Below are positions 37,701 to 49,886 of a DNA stretch of 64,000 bases, one piece after another. Origin of the DNA: Taenia hydatigena (Eukaryota > Platyhelminthes > Cestoda > Cyclophyllidea > Taeniidae); the NCBI GenBank assembly GCA_036345935.2, contig JADWOT020000008.1, positions 1,720,387-1,784,386 on the forward strand, read 5' to 3'. The stretch's first letter is position 1. The number at the start of each line of letters is the position of its first letter. The notes beneath the pieces are model-generated. The model was given only the letters and a program-made list of their open reading frames with translations, ran no database searches and was not told the origin of the DNA. The position numbers and the translations under genes were made by a program.

Positions 37701-40700
37701 TCAGCAGCAAATAGCAAGTACTGTTGCTGAACTGTAATTACATCATACACTCTGCCTCCTAGTCAAGCACGTGTTGCAGTGAGCCACCACTTGATTTGAG
37801 AGAACGTGCAAGTGGTCGTCTATGCGCACCCGCGACCCGCTAGCTTTTTACCACCACCGTTTGCGTTGGCCATGCTCTTTGTTGATTAACTTTGCTAAAC
37901 AACCGCCCGTCAATTGCCTACTCATTCATGTGCTGCAGTAATACTCTTAAATAGGCACCTTTTTACTAAACTCGTGCTCACACTCCTTCAATGCAGTGAA
38001 TTGAAAATGAATTCAATCTATTCTTTGCATTAATTGAGGCTTAGCACTGCGAGCTAAAAGTGGAGAGCATTGCTTCGAGCAGATCATCGAGTTTTCGTTA
38101 AGCCAGTAAAAGGTTGACAAAGTATTTTGGGATTGATGCAATTTTTAGTTGCAAATAATAGCTAATTTGAAGTGCTTCTACTTGAATTAACTTGCTAAAG
38201 CGTTGGTCGAGACACCCATGCTATGGTAATTTACGTCAGATGTAGCCGGTTATTGCGTTACCGAAGTAATAGTAATATCGTCTGCTTTTGAAGCTGCTGC
38301 AAATGGTAAAGTCAGTCTACATTTCCTAGTGGAAGTTTAATGCGGCATTTTGATTTAGGGTCATGCGGTTCCAAAGTTGCCTCTCAGCTTCATTTCGAAC
38401 AAATTAGTAAATTATCACTAACGGTGAAAATAGACTGACCTAGGTGGGTTTGCGACGCTTGAGGTGGAAAAACTTTACTGGCAAATGGTCGCAGGTTAAT
38501 AGTTTGTGCGTGTTTTGTTCGCGCTTTGAATAAGCAAGTATGTTTTATTGCAGTGACATCACTGCATTTGCTAAAATGCATAAATGCTGCACATGTTTGT
38601 TCACCTACAATTTTTTAGGCGAGAAGCGCCAGAAAATGCGAACCTCGTGCTGAATGGAGTACCATCGGTTTCCGAAGAGGGTGCGTACCATGAACGTGTC
38701 GAGTCTGCAATATTTGTACCCATTTAATAATAATCATGCCATTAAATGTGTCTTGGTCCCGATCGTCGAATCGTTTGATTGGCATGAATACTAGAGCAGA
38801 CTTTTCCAATTAGTGCTATAAGGTGTCAGTTTTGCGCATGTGCATTAACTTGAGTACCGCCAAACATACTCAAGAGCGCTAGCAGGCAAAGTCACCGGCG
38901 CCACGCACTTCATCCACTATTATTTTAGCTTGCGTCTTCAAATGACTGCTTTCACGAAATTCGAAATGCGACTATTTTTGCCTTCACTTATAATGGAGAA
39001 ATGGGTAAATGAGCGTCTGTTTCGTCAAAGCAAAATTAATACCTTCTGGCAATCCTGCCATTATTTGTGGAGATAACGCTGCAGCTTCTTCAAAGACTGT
39101 AAGCAATGGGTCTCCAGGTGGTGATTAAGGAAAAACGTTTCAGATTCTTAAGTGGTTATGATGCTGCGATGATAATGCAAACCACCAACCACGAAGTGCC
39201 ACTATATAATGCACCGATTGTTGCAATTTTACACCCATATTACCAAATTTTGTTCAGTAGCAAGTATTTTGTGAGTGAAATTGATGCGACGGAGAGAGAA
39301 GCGACTTCACTAGCACTTTTAATTACATCATCTATTTTCCTTCTCACATGGCATTGATGGTGACAACTTGATTGTTTGGTGGTTCATTGATTTAAATTCT
39401 AACAAATATGAAGCCAACTGCAATGGCCACAACATGGAGTAAAGCATGGCTGCTCTATTATCACCGAAAGACTAAAAAAGTCCAGTGAGACCAGCACATG
39501 AAAGACGGAATGATGAGTTGCAAAACGATCGCCGTCGAAATTGACACATACTCCAGTGGGTTGGATCTCGTCTTCTCTTTTACATAAAACACTTAGTTGA
39601 GGTAGACGAACACACACATCCAAAGACCACGGTAGAATATGCAGCAGCAGTGGATGCATAGATTTTCATCTCCCTCATGGTGATCAGTGAATAAGGATAA
39701 ATGAGCTCGATATGCTCCAACCCAGCAAATCCCACAGACAAATTTATGTCTACGCTACAAGCATAATGACACCGATAGGATAGCTGGCGCCGTAGCACCA
39801 GCATTATTCACATTGGTCAAATATTAAATAACAATTGCATGACCACATTTTCTGCTGGACAATCAACCATCGAAATCGCTATCTGACAGAAAAACAACTA
39901 ATGCATCGATCCTACACCATGTGCACATGACGATTCCCACCACTTTTCACAATTCGACGACACGCTTACTACCATCACTTCGTGTGTATTGGGAAACAAA
40001 AAGCATCCAAATCCTTTTTAATCAACCGCGTACAAACTTAACAACGATTTCACCATCTCAGAGTCCCAAAAAGCCAATAAATTACAGTCAAATATAGCTA
40101 TTACAGAATCCAAGCCATGAAAATGTCTTATTTCTCTGAAATAGATCGACTTCAGTAGTCGACAATCTCTCGCACAACATCAAGCTTACCGATTTCGTTG
40201 TCCACACAGTCAAATAGCAGCACCAGAAAATGCACATGAATCGATATCATTGGCGCTCAACCTGATTGCAACCTAGGCGCCGCCATTTATTTCACAAAAC
40301 ACTACTAATACAGCTCATAAACAGCACTCGAAATGCTAATCCCCCCAAAAGCTGTGCACTAAGTCACCGCGGATTACAACATTTGACATTTCGCAGGGCT
40401 ATAAAACTAGCAACAGGTAGCAACACTTGCATTCTTAAATAGGGAACAATCTGGCGTCATCTACAGACCCACCTTCCTCGTGAGGACGAGTGACGCATCT
40501 CAACTATTACTAGTGCGTTGTCCTTGGGTAGTATGCGCCATCAGTGCAGGCTCAACTGCGCAGTGGTTGACGATGCACCTCCGGTGCTGGTTATCCTTAC
40601 CGATATCTTCGGCGCAGTCAGAGCGAGGTACGTAGGAGGGTTCAGATAGTTATGAGGATGATCTGGATAACAAGAGAGCGCGCTTGGAGACCCAGGCAAA

Positions 40701-40940
40701 TTGTCATGATGCCAAAGGTATTTAGTTGATTGCACGCAAGTCATAGAAGAAAGAATAGGGCGAGTAATAGTAACGCATTCAATATAAAGCGCAAGGATTC
40801 TCCGTTTGAATATTTTAGATCAGTTCTGGACCAAAGGTAATATCCAACCCAACGCATCGACATGGCAGACAATCAGTTAAGTTACAACCAATGTTATCGT
40901 ATCCCATAAAAATAAGGGAAACAATGATTTGCAAACGTTA
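28740..40940. other. 12.2 kb region with no recognisable gene
   Basis: No exon here has a product I can name. The longest open frame is 159 codons at 36175-36654 on the plus strand, but it has no motif I recognise and no clear signal peptide or splice partners. A GC- and CpG-rich patch lies at 30895-31260 and contains a perfect 6-base-pair hairpin (CGACCC/GGGTCG, 30919-30937); it could be a promoter region, but no gene is visible next to it. Minus-strand frames at 36997-37284 and 34014-34328 are likewise unassigned. Confidence 0.45.
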
Positions 40941-41009
40941 ACTAGTACAGCAGAATAGAAGACGGACAATGAATGCATGGAAGCACAAATCGCAAATTAA
41001 CACAAGCGA

Positions 41010-41125
41010 ACGTGAATTCGAACCCACTTTTGGTGAGGGTTAGACGCCACGTATTGGTACGCTGCAGCTACCTCCGTAGGCCTACTAATCCGCTCACAGC
41101 ATGCGCCTGCGTGATTTTATTCAGG
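41010..41125 (+). repeat. Relative of the tRNA-linked element at 42424-42620
   Basis: Shares an ordered set of blocks with 42480-42620: a TTCGAACCCAC-type B-box region, TTGGTACGCT (TGGTATGCTT in the other copy), CCGTAGGCCTACTAATCC (CCGTAGGTCTACCAATCC), GCATGCG, GGCTGCAG (ATGCTGCAG) and TTGTTGG. The tRNA-like head seen at 42424 is not recognisable here. Two diverged copies with a tRNA-type head and a shared unrelated tail fit a tRNA-derived SINE, but two copies are too few to prove it. Confidence 0.5.
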
Positions 41126-41139
41126 CTGCAGATTGTTGG

Positions 41140-42420
41140 TCTCTGGTTTCGGTGATGGTGAATAGACACAGATGAGTCGGTAAGTGGGCAGCACTGGAAG
41201 GAGGCAAATGGATCGGTTGGCTGATAAATGATCCGCTTGTCCGGTAATAATGAGTGGATGGGAGGTGAAGATTGATGGTTATGCGAGCGCGGACGAGCAA
41301 AAGTATTTGTTGGGGAAAAACGTGTGCATAGTGGGGGATGATGACGTCGGAAGAAAAAAGGGGGTGTGGTCGTGGTGCAGTGAGGGTAGAGATGGACGAC
41401 GGACAGTGGATGGTTGGCAGTAGATTAAAAGGGAGGAAATGAATTGCATTAAGCAACATTGTGTTGCTCCGCGCTGCAAAATGTTGGCTGGCTGGTTGAC
41501 TGAATGATTGGGTGGGTGGATGGAAGGCCTGGCGGTATAGAAGTACAATATTCGCTTAGTGTGTTAGTGATCCCGACCAGCCTCGTGTATGCTTGACATG
41601 CCTGACTCTAAATGTCACTCCGTAGCCGCTAATTGAGCTAGTGATGATGAGCCGTGCAGGAGTTACTGCGTGTAACACGACAATGTGTCCTGTCTTTCAT
41701 CTCTTATATCCACCGATACATGGGGAATGGAACGCCTTTAATATTATTGAGTGTTGGTGCGTAGGGAAGGCGTATTATTTCTTTCCCTAATAGCAGATAG
41801 GAGTGTTCAGGCGGATAACACCAGAGTGAGACCATGGCGGCAACAGCGGTGATGGCAGATGCAGTCGATAGGGTCGCAGATGGATCAGGTGTGGGAAGCA
41901 GTGTGCTGTAGCATGCGTTGTTCAGAGAGGTACGCGGTGGGAAGGGAGCCGTTGTTATTGGAAACTTGGTAGGCTTAGGTAGCAAAGCTCAATGGTCCTG
42001 CTCTCGGAGGTGTGAACCCGAGCTCCACGTCGGACGACATGGAATCAATTGAATGTTTCGGGTGAGATGATGAAGTTGGACCGTTGGATGCAGCTCCAAC
42101 CGCGGTTGTTCCACTGTTCTATCCCGTCTCTGTCACTGGTACTTGATGACGTATTCATCAGTGCTGTTGTTCGTTGTTCCACCCTGCAATCGTCGTCAAA
42201 CTGAGTGTGGCAGCAAATGCACAACGCCGTAGGGTAGAGCTAGCAAGTAGTCGACTTTTGACAACACGCATTTTAACTAGTGACGAGGCAGTTTGACAGT
42301 GTTGCCAGTGACGTGATGTGTGGCGTGATGTGCAGGGGAACGATGGGGTGGAATGTGAGTGAAGAGGGGTAGGGAGGGAGATAGGAGATTAAGAAAAGGC
42401 CGCTAAATGAGGCGAGTAGC
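41140..42420. other. Purine/GT-rich stretch, no gene recognised
   Basis: The plus strand is rich in GGATGG, GTGGG and AGGGAGG motifs, especially 41300-41530 and 42290-42400. Minus-strand frames over this are proline/serine/histidine-rich low-complexity translations and are probably not real. A weak tRNA-like patch (GGGTTCACACC on the minus strand, near 42004-42030) has a T stem with too large a loop. Confidence 0.4.
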
Positions 42421-42423
42421 TTC

Positions 42424-42506
42424 GCTTGGATGGCCGAGTGGCTGGGTCGGTGGACTTTAGGTCCACTTAAGAGATCTCCGAGTGGGTTTGAACCACACCT
42501 CTGGTA
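42424..42506 (+). pseudogene. Type II tRNA (Leu/Ser)-like element, probably pseudogene or SINE head
   Basis: The sequence has the D-arm signature TGGCCGAGTGG typical of tRNA-Leu and tRNA-Ser, an anticodon stem GTGGA/TCCAC, a long variable arm (AAGAGATCTCC) and a T arm GTGGG..CACAC around TTTGAAC. The anticodon loop is CTTTAGG, which by position places TTA as the anticodon, one base shifted from the TAG expected for tRNA-Leu. The T stem has one mismatch and the acceptor strands pair badly. Part of the sequence after it recurs near 41010-41125. A working tRNA-Leu is unlikely. Confidence 0.6.
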
Positions 42507-42620
42507 TGTTTGAGATCTGTGCCCACTGGTATGCTTCGCATATATTCCCGTAGGTCTACCAATCCATCGACACTGCATGCGTGAGCCCTCTTGCCCATGC
42601 TGCAGTTTGTTGGACGCATT

Positions 42621-44360
42621 TCGCGGTGTCGGTAGATGCACGCTAGTGAGTGAATGCAAGCTCACACACCTCTACTGCGGTGATTTCCGTCCTTCTTATA
42701 ATGCACTAGCGTTTACTTCAGAGTTTCTTCTCCTTGTCACAGACACTTGTGATGAGCGCATAATCCTCTACCCTGAACGAATTTTATATCTAATCGCAAC
42801 CTTGTATCTCTTCAATTCACCAGCAAGAATCTGTGCTATTGCCCAAAGACATGTTTACCAAAATTCACTATATTCGGTGGCTTCATGAAACGGATGTCTG
42901 CTTTCTCAGTTAACTGGTTCAGCAAGCCACGAAGAATCGGCGGATGTAGATTAAAGCCCTTGTCACTCTATTCCAGGTTGATTTCATGCCATCTTTCCAT
43001 TCGTTTCTGCATTAGTTAGGTGATCATTATTCATTTATGGATGAGGATGGCCACAAAATTTAGGACTCAAATGCTGCATGATTTTTACACCATTATTAGG
43101 GCTCCCGTTCGAATCTTAATTGGCCCAGATTTATTCAAACCAGTAATAAGCTTCAGGCAGAATAGTTGTGCACTGCGAGTGTGTTGAGGTGGATGGCGTA
43201 ACGTTCGGAAGAAACCCATTCAGTATTCGGTTTCTGTAACAAAACTAAAACAGCGGGTTACATTTAATTGAGTGAGTAGGTCGACAATCTAAGGCTGCCG
43301 TCAAAAATAAACAGAGAACAACACAGGGGCTCGTAATCACATTTTTTGCAGGTTGCCAAATCTTGACTTTGTATGGACAGCCAGAGGAGAAAAAGATGAA
43401 TAACTGTGCATGTAGATATGCAACTGCTATGCCGTCGGTGATTACAGGGTGAGAGCAGCATTTCACTCACAGTTGTCAAGAGCTAGATCGCAATAAGCAA
43501 ATAGTGCTTATGTGCAAAACCGCTCGCAACTGCCTTTTCTGAAAGGGCATGCATCGTCTTTGTCTAGATCTTGACAGGATGCGCATGGTATTGCCTCATT
43601 AAAGCGTTATAGCCATTAGCGTATGTATATGAAGAGGTGATGCACAGGGTGGCTTCATTATATTGTAACAAATTGAATGCACGGAAATTAAATTAGCTTA
43701 GCATTTGGCCTTACTCCACTACAGAGATAAATGCTCTAGAAGTCTAAAGTGCTTTTTAGTTCCCTTATTAGTACTTAGCGTCGTGAAGTCAATATCAACG
43801 AAGTCCGATGGGATCTAGAACTAAGGCGCAGATCACTCCAACGTGGAGGAGGCGTAGTAGTGAGGAGTAAACCTGTAAGCTGGACATCTTTTTCATTTAG
43901 TATAAATGCTGCCAGAAACGACTGCTTGTAGAACATGCCGGGCGCTCTAATTACTCACATGAAGAGCAGCGATTTCATTGCCAATCGAGACGCGCCGACG
44001 GAGTACCTATGTCTCAAAGCATATAAGTCGATTAACTAATACCAGAGCTAAATTATGACAGAGTCAGATCTTTTTGCGGGTGTGGTAACTTGGTCAAGTT
44101 TAGCAAGGTCCAAAACAAAGCACTGAGCTATTAATTCTGCCAATTATGACACCACGTATCCGTTGCAATTAATGCTGGATAATAGCTTTTTTAATGGTCT
44201 GTGCCGCTTATTGCTAGCAAAGCCTTGGGAACTTACTCCTCGCAACGGAAGTGTCAGAGATGACCCGAGGCGCAGTATCGGTGGCTGAAGCTAATCATTA
44301 CTATGACTTACGTTAAGCCTACGGCGTAGGTGAAGCCAGACCCACCTCTTAACCACATAG
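42621..44360. other. No gene recognised
   Basis: Short frames only. The part nearest 44300 may hold further decayed upstream sequence of the retroelement, but I cannot align any gag or protease motif there. Confidence 0.45.
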
Positions 44361-45080
44361 ACGCATACCATCCCTTTGCCAGAAGCAAGCCGCCTAATGA
44401 AAGAGATGATTCAAGTTAAAGTTACGCGATTGTCAAAGTCACTGGGAGACTCAGTGATCTCGCTATTTAAGAATATCAGCCGTAGCACACAATCGTGCAT
44501 GGACTATGGGAATCTGAGCTTTGTAGCTAAGGCAGGCGCGCTTCCCTTACCCCACATCCTTGATTCAAATTTTTGGATAATAGGATGTGGCTGTGGGAGA
44601 GAGGAACAGATGGAAGCCAGCTTTTACATTGCCATATGACCTGCATGAAGTAGGAGTAGCGTAATTTGGATTCCGACGTGGGGTCCACCCCTCAACGCCT
44701 GATGCAGCCAACACAAATATGTTTGTTTTTTGAGAAAAGTGTGATCTACCTCAATGATTTCTTCGTTTTTATGTCGATATCTGGGGGCATGATGCCAAAC
44801 TAACTTTGTCATTAGACCGCCTGTGAGTCGCAAAATTGACATTGAGGCTAAAGAAGTGCCGTGGCTTGCAACAATTTGTTGCCATTATGAAGCATGGACT
44901 CATCAAAAGGGATGGTGACCAAAACCATCCAAAAGACGATGCTCGACAGTTTCTTGGGCTTGGCAAATTACTGCTTCTAAATAATCTTGCCTGTAATCCC
45001 TGTATATCGCTCAACAAATTTAAGAACCTGTTAGCATCCTTCAAATCGGTTCTGATCGACTGTCATGAGCAAGTGTGTTG
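44360..45080 (+). mobile_element. Ty3/gypsy-type reverse transcriptase remnant
   Basis: Plus-strand translation, moving between frames, gives the conserved blocks of a Ty3/gypsy reverse transcriptase in the right order and spacing. SRLMKEMI..VTRLSKS and CMDYGNLS..ALPLPHI come first (cf. family CVDYRKLN..PLPRI), then AFTLP..HEV, a PFG-box relic with FGFRRG (from 44665), and PQRLM. Next come VIYLNDFFVF (cf. YLDD catalytic motif), AKLTLRLKKC and RQFLGL, with the family's following NYY element only partly kept in another frame. At least four frameshifts or stops separate these blocks, and the first catalytic aspartate of YxDD reads N, so the enzyme is dead. I cannot place long terminal repeats, gag, protease or integrase; RNase H may be decayed beyond 45080. 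Confidence 0.85.
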
Positions 45081-45504
45081 AAGCCACAGAGAGATCCGCT
45101 TCTTTAAGATAATGCTTCATTTAACTAACTGCTCTTCTCCACCCGTTCCTTCCTATGTGCGCTGGTGCATCTGCCCCGTTCCATCCACAAAATGTGCAAT
45201 GCATGTTATAGGATACTACGGAGAAACGCGTTAGAGCAATCGCCCTTTCAAAAATAAACCCATAGTCATTGACTCCAAGCCTAACAGCCCCTGTCAAGAT
45301 GCCTTAGTTGACGCGAAATGAATTCTCTGGGCTCGAGTGAAAACGCCAATTTCTTTTACCTTCCAGGAGCATGATATAAACCAGCTCCAAACAAAGTCAT
45401 GACGACAATACCTATTTTGTCGCCTGGGAATCCTAGTGACCTTCGATTTCAGATGGAGACACAGTTGCTGTGCACAATGAGGTGACCAACATAGTAAATG
45501 CAAC

Positions 45505-45682
45505 TTATGCGTCGTTTGTAACTACCAACAACTCCCTATTTAAATACATTTCAGCGAACATAACGGCAATGAAAATAATTTAAATCAAATGCTTAAAAGT
45601 ACAAAAGAGCAGATTTAATGTGATAAAATTATATGGAGGTAAACGCTGCCCATTTTGACTGGGTGCTATACAATAGCGACGT
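45505..45682 (+). repeat. Short diverged direct repeat, copy 1
   Basis: Aligns with 49702-49886: GCGTCGTTTGTAACTACCAAC matches TCGTCGTGTGTAGCTACCAC, and GCTGCCCATTTTGACTGGGTGCTATACAAT matches the end of the other copy with few changes. It lies about 425 bases past the reverse transcriptase remnant, so it might be part of that element or an unrelated small repeat. Confidence 0.6.
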
Positions 45683-48600
45683 CCTTACAACTACCATCAC
45701 CGATGCCAATCATGTTGATATCCTTTTAATCATACGAGTCAAGTGCTGAATCGTCTGTCCCAATCTGAATGCCTATTTGGGACGCAATCACTCATTAACG
45801 TCTGCAAATTCGCGAAGTAGGATAGCAAAATGGTTAAACCCTATGATAAAATACATAAACAATGCACAAGTTTTGGGTTAATAAACTTACTCACTTTCTA
45901 CAATTGCATGTGCAAATAATTTACATGCCTCGGTACGCTTTGTATGTCCATAGTCAATGAAGAAATAAATAAGCTATGAATGCAGCATTCCAAATCCATG
46001 CATTTGCATCCACGGCCAATAGGCGATGTGTCTATGGAAGCCAAATTTAGGCAACGCCTAGGAATGAGTACCTGAAAAAGACCAATTCAGCAACAGCTGT
46101 TCCGTCTTCAAAGGTCGGTTACTTCTACCCAACCCCGGCATGCCTAATTAAACTTCTTCCCAAAGATCTTTGATAATATGGTCTTACTTTAAAAGCAACC
46201 GTACACCATACCAACGAATTTAATAAAGCGTTTTATTCTACGCATATATGCATAGGTAACTGGGAAGTTCACTGGTTACTTCCGAGATGCTTTGATGGAA
46301 CTGTCCTACCAATATTGCCCTTTCTTAATGTTGAAACTTGTAAAAAGGGCTGAACAGCGGTTAAAAACCGGTTTCAACTTGCCTTAGATCTAAACTCATT
46401 AACAGTAGTAGCCCCATTTTGTGACCAATTGAACAGTAATGCTAGCTCAAATTAAGTGCTCGGTAGATACATCATTGCACTTTGGCTTAGCATCGCTCAG
46501 TTTAACGCTTCGCCATGGTAACGTGTTCGCATACTTGCTCAGCAACTCGCAATACACTTTTTCTCTAGTTGCCGGTAACAGAAATCGGCTATGTGCAAGC
46601 ATATCTATTTTATTAATTGGTATAACTGCATCCTTGAAGAGGACACTGCAACTGTTATCTACGATTCTGTCATTAACGGAACAGCTGGATTGGCTTTGGT
46701 GCCTTACTGGGTGGATCATATGATTTTCGGGAAATTTAGGACGACTTGGATGTTGCGCAGAAAATTGGCATAAGATTTTGTGCCTCAAGCGAGTTCTGGA
46801 CATTGACCAGCTTTCGCTTTCCACACAGATTTCTGACGATGCTTAGTGCTGCTTTCTCAACCCGTGACTTGTCAACTTCTAAAAGATATTTGCGTGAGTC
46901 GGCCTACGGTAATGGCTTCACAAACAGCCCATGTGTATGCAGGTCCAATGCACATCTAAGGACGATGCCTGCTTCGCATTGCATACATTTCTAAAGGGAA
47001 TAAGCGCGCTGCTTCCTCATCTTTTTCCTTCAGGCTTTACCCCGACATATCCTGCAGATTGTTACACCACAGCAGACGGCCTTATGACCGCTTCAAACCA
47101 AGGATTTGCAGAAATAGCCTCTGTCGCGCACCAGCACAGGCAAACCATCAATCTTTGGGCGTGCAAAATGCAGTTCTTGGTAAGCCTTCCTTTTGTTAGT
47201 CGGATCCTGTCTTCTCAGGCATGTTCTCCTTCAGCCATGCTTAAAAACAGTAAAAAACACCGAAAGAGGCCTTGATACCTTACCTAGGACCCTAATTATT
47301 CTATTGTTGTAGTGGCTGTGCTAGTAGACATTATTGTGCAAACTTAACGTAATTACAAAATCTGGTTACATGCAATCGATGTGCTTCATTATGACCAAGG
47401 CTATTGTAGCTTTTACCTTCTCAGGTTGAGTACATTATGATACGAAACCGAAAAATACAGTAAGTAATAAGTACTTTAAAGCTGCTCTTGCAGAATTTGC
47501 ACTCCTTTAGTTTGCTTCGTATATGCCAATTCTGTTCCACCGCTACTGGCTATTACTCCCACCGACCTAGCAACTTCCTTGCAATTTATCTACTGCTCAA
47601 TAAGCATAAGTAGCAGCGGTAGCAGGTAATAGCGTCCACAGCCCTCAAAAGAATTTTTTGATGTAAGGTCAATCTAGCCGAAATTCTACAGATAATCTTC
47701 CATTCATGGCCATTACTTTGAGCCTAGATGCTGCACCCAAGAGTTGTGTGTAACGATTCTCTTCCATGTGCTATATCCTATCATGTTATAAATAAGTTCT
47801 ACTTCGCGATGTCTACGCATTAGAGTTTGAAACATGCTTGAAGAACTTATCTATAATGTAAAGCAGCTTCCCCAAATAAATGCCAAATGACTATTCAATC
47901 TAAAGAAATGCAGACCGACTTATAGGGGACTTGGCGAACATCGATTTTCATGTTTTCCGGGCAACGCGCATTATTTTGAGAATCATTAGCCTTCTATTAC
48001 GTGAAATTATTTCACTCCCAAGCACCATCATTGGTTAGTGCAACAGCATGAAATGTTAGTTTTGGAAGAACCCAGAGGTGTTCACACTGGATTTTAAATT
48101 CAACACATCCGTAGGGTGTTTCCTTTCGTCTATTGCAAATGTAGGACACCGATTTCATGTGGTTTATGCTGTCTTCGTGGGGTGACACTAAGGTTCACAC
48201 AGGGTCGGACGACTCTGGTAATCATACTTTTAGCGTTTCACAATGCGCATTGCGAACCACGAAGATAGGTAAAAATCACTAAACATCACACAAGGATGGT
48301 TGTCAAATATATCTTAGGTAGCTAGGCAGAACGAATTGCTCTAATGGAAGATGTGGCACAGTTTTTCGAGGTATCTGAGGCTACAGAACATCATGAAGCT
48401 CACATGTGTTGCAAAACCAAACATCTCTCTCCAGCGGTTGCATAATTTAATTTGGGTTACTTCCATTTCCACCATTTGCACTGAAGTTATTCCCCTTTCG
48501 AAAGATGTGTTATTTACACCTTTGTTATATTTACGCGTAAGATTTGGTTTGGCACGAGATCATTACGCAGACGCTCAAAGCCTTTCCCATGCTGTCACTC

Positions 48601-49701
48601 ACCTTTGCCAGCCAAAATCGATGACCTACATTTGCAGTGGATGAGTGGAAAACACTAGGGGCGTGCTAAAGTCGGCCTCAGTGTGAATCACCTTTACGTG
48701 TATCCAAAGGTAGCACTTCGTGCTGTTGCACTAACCAATGATGGCGCTTGTGAGCGAAATGATTGCACGCAGTAGAAGGTATACGGGTCCCGAGATAATG
48801 AGTGTCATCAGAAAATCATGAAAATGGCTGCTTGAATTGGCAGAGTGGTGTGAGATGCGAATGTGCTGCATAAACGCAGACGAGGGCTGAGAAAATCGAG
48901 TTAAATGCATAAAGTCTGAAGCTATATTGGGGCACTGGATCACTTTGAGCCAAGGAGAGAGATCACTCTGTGCGATTTCAGGCCAGCCAAAATTTGCTAA
49001 ATTTGAAAAATGGCTAAAAGCGCATCCAAATTTAAAAAGCGCACAAGGTCTTATCTATGAGCACATGTAATTTAGGTAATAAAACCAAACGCTTTTTGAT
49101 GATGTGTGGAAGTTGTTGCGATCCCCTCAGCCTATTTGTCAAGATACACTTAAGCCATTTGCAGCTTTTTAGATTGCCATGTCCTTTCGCTTTTATTTCA
49201 GAAAACGGCTTTGCACCATAGGTAAGTTCTTCACGCATATTCCATACTCTTATGCACAGAAATCGCAAAGTTAGGTAAAATAGGGTAGAAATAACTCAGC
49301 ATGATAGAATTTGGCGCCCCGAAGTGAATTATTAAACACTACTCTTGGGTGCAATGCGCAGGTGCAAAGTAATACCCGTGAATGTGCTGTTGCTTATGCG
49401 CATTGAGCAGTAGATAAATTGCAGAGCATTCGCTAGGTTTATGGTGGCAGTAGTAGCCAATGGCAGTTGGAATACAATCTGCAGTCACGAGGCAAACCAA
49501 AGGAGTATAGATTGAACAAGAGCAGCTTTGGAACGCGAATCATTTATTGCGTTGTTCGATTCACGTTCGGATGCGGTTATTCTGAGAAGGCAAAAGTCGC
49601 GATTGCATTGGTGAGAAGTAAACACATCGGTTACTTGTGGCCGGATTTTACAATTGCATTAACTTTGCTCCATATTGGCGACTAACATGGCTAGCAAAAA
49701 C

Positions 49702-49886
49702 CATTCGTCGTGTGTAGCTACCACTAACTCGCCAAGCAATTACCCTTAAGTGAATATACCAACAATACTGATATTAATATTAAATCGACACGCATGCTAA
49801 TAATATTAAAGGCCAGTGTAGATGTGGTACGATTTTATTGAAATGAAGGCTGCCTATTGGGACTGGGTGCGATACAATGCGCGGCA
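49702..49886 (+). repeat. Short diverged direct repeat, copy 2
   Basis: Partner of 45505-45682. A possible third partial copy, limited to the GACTGGGTGCTATACAAT-type end, is at 34348-34372 (GGGCTGAGCGCTATACAATG). Confidence 0.6.

Noticed and set aside
41121..41548. Two overlapping minus-strand frames of 112 and 89 codons
   Set aside because: They translate a purine-rich, low-complexity stretch and look like by-products of base composition.
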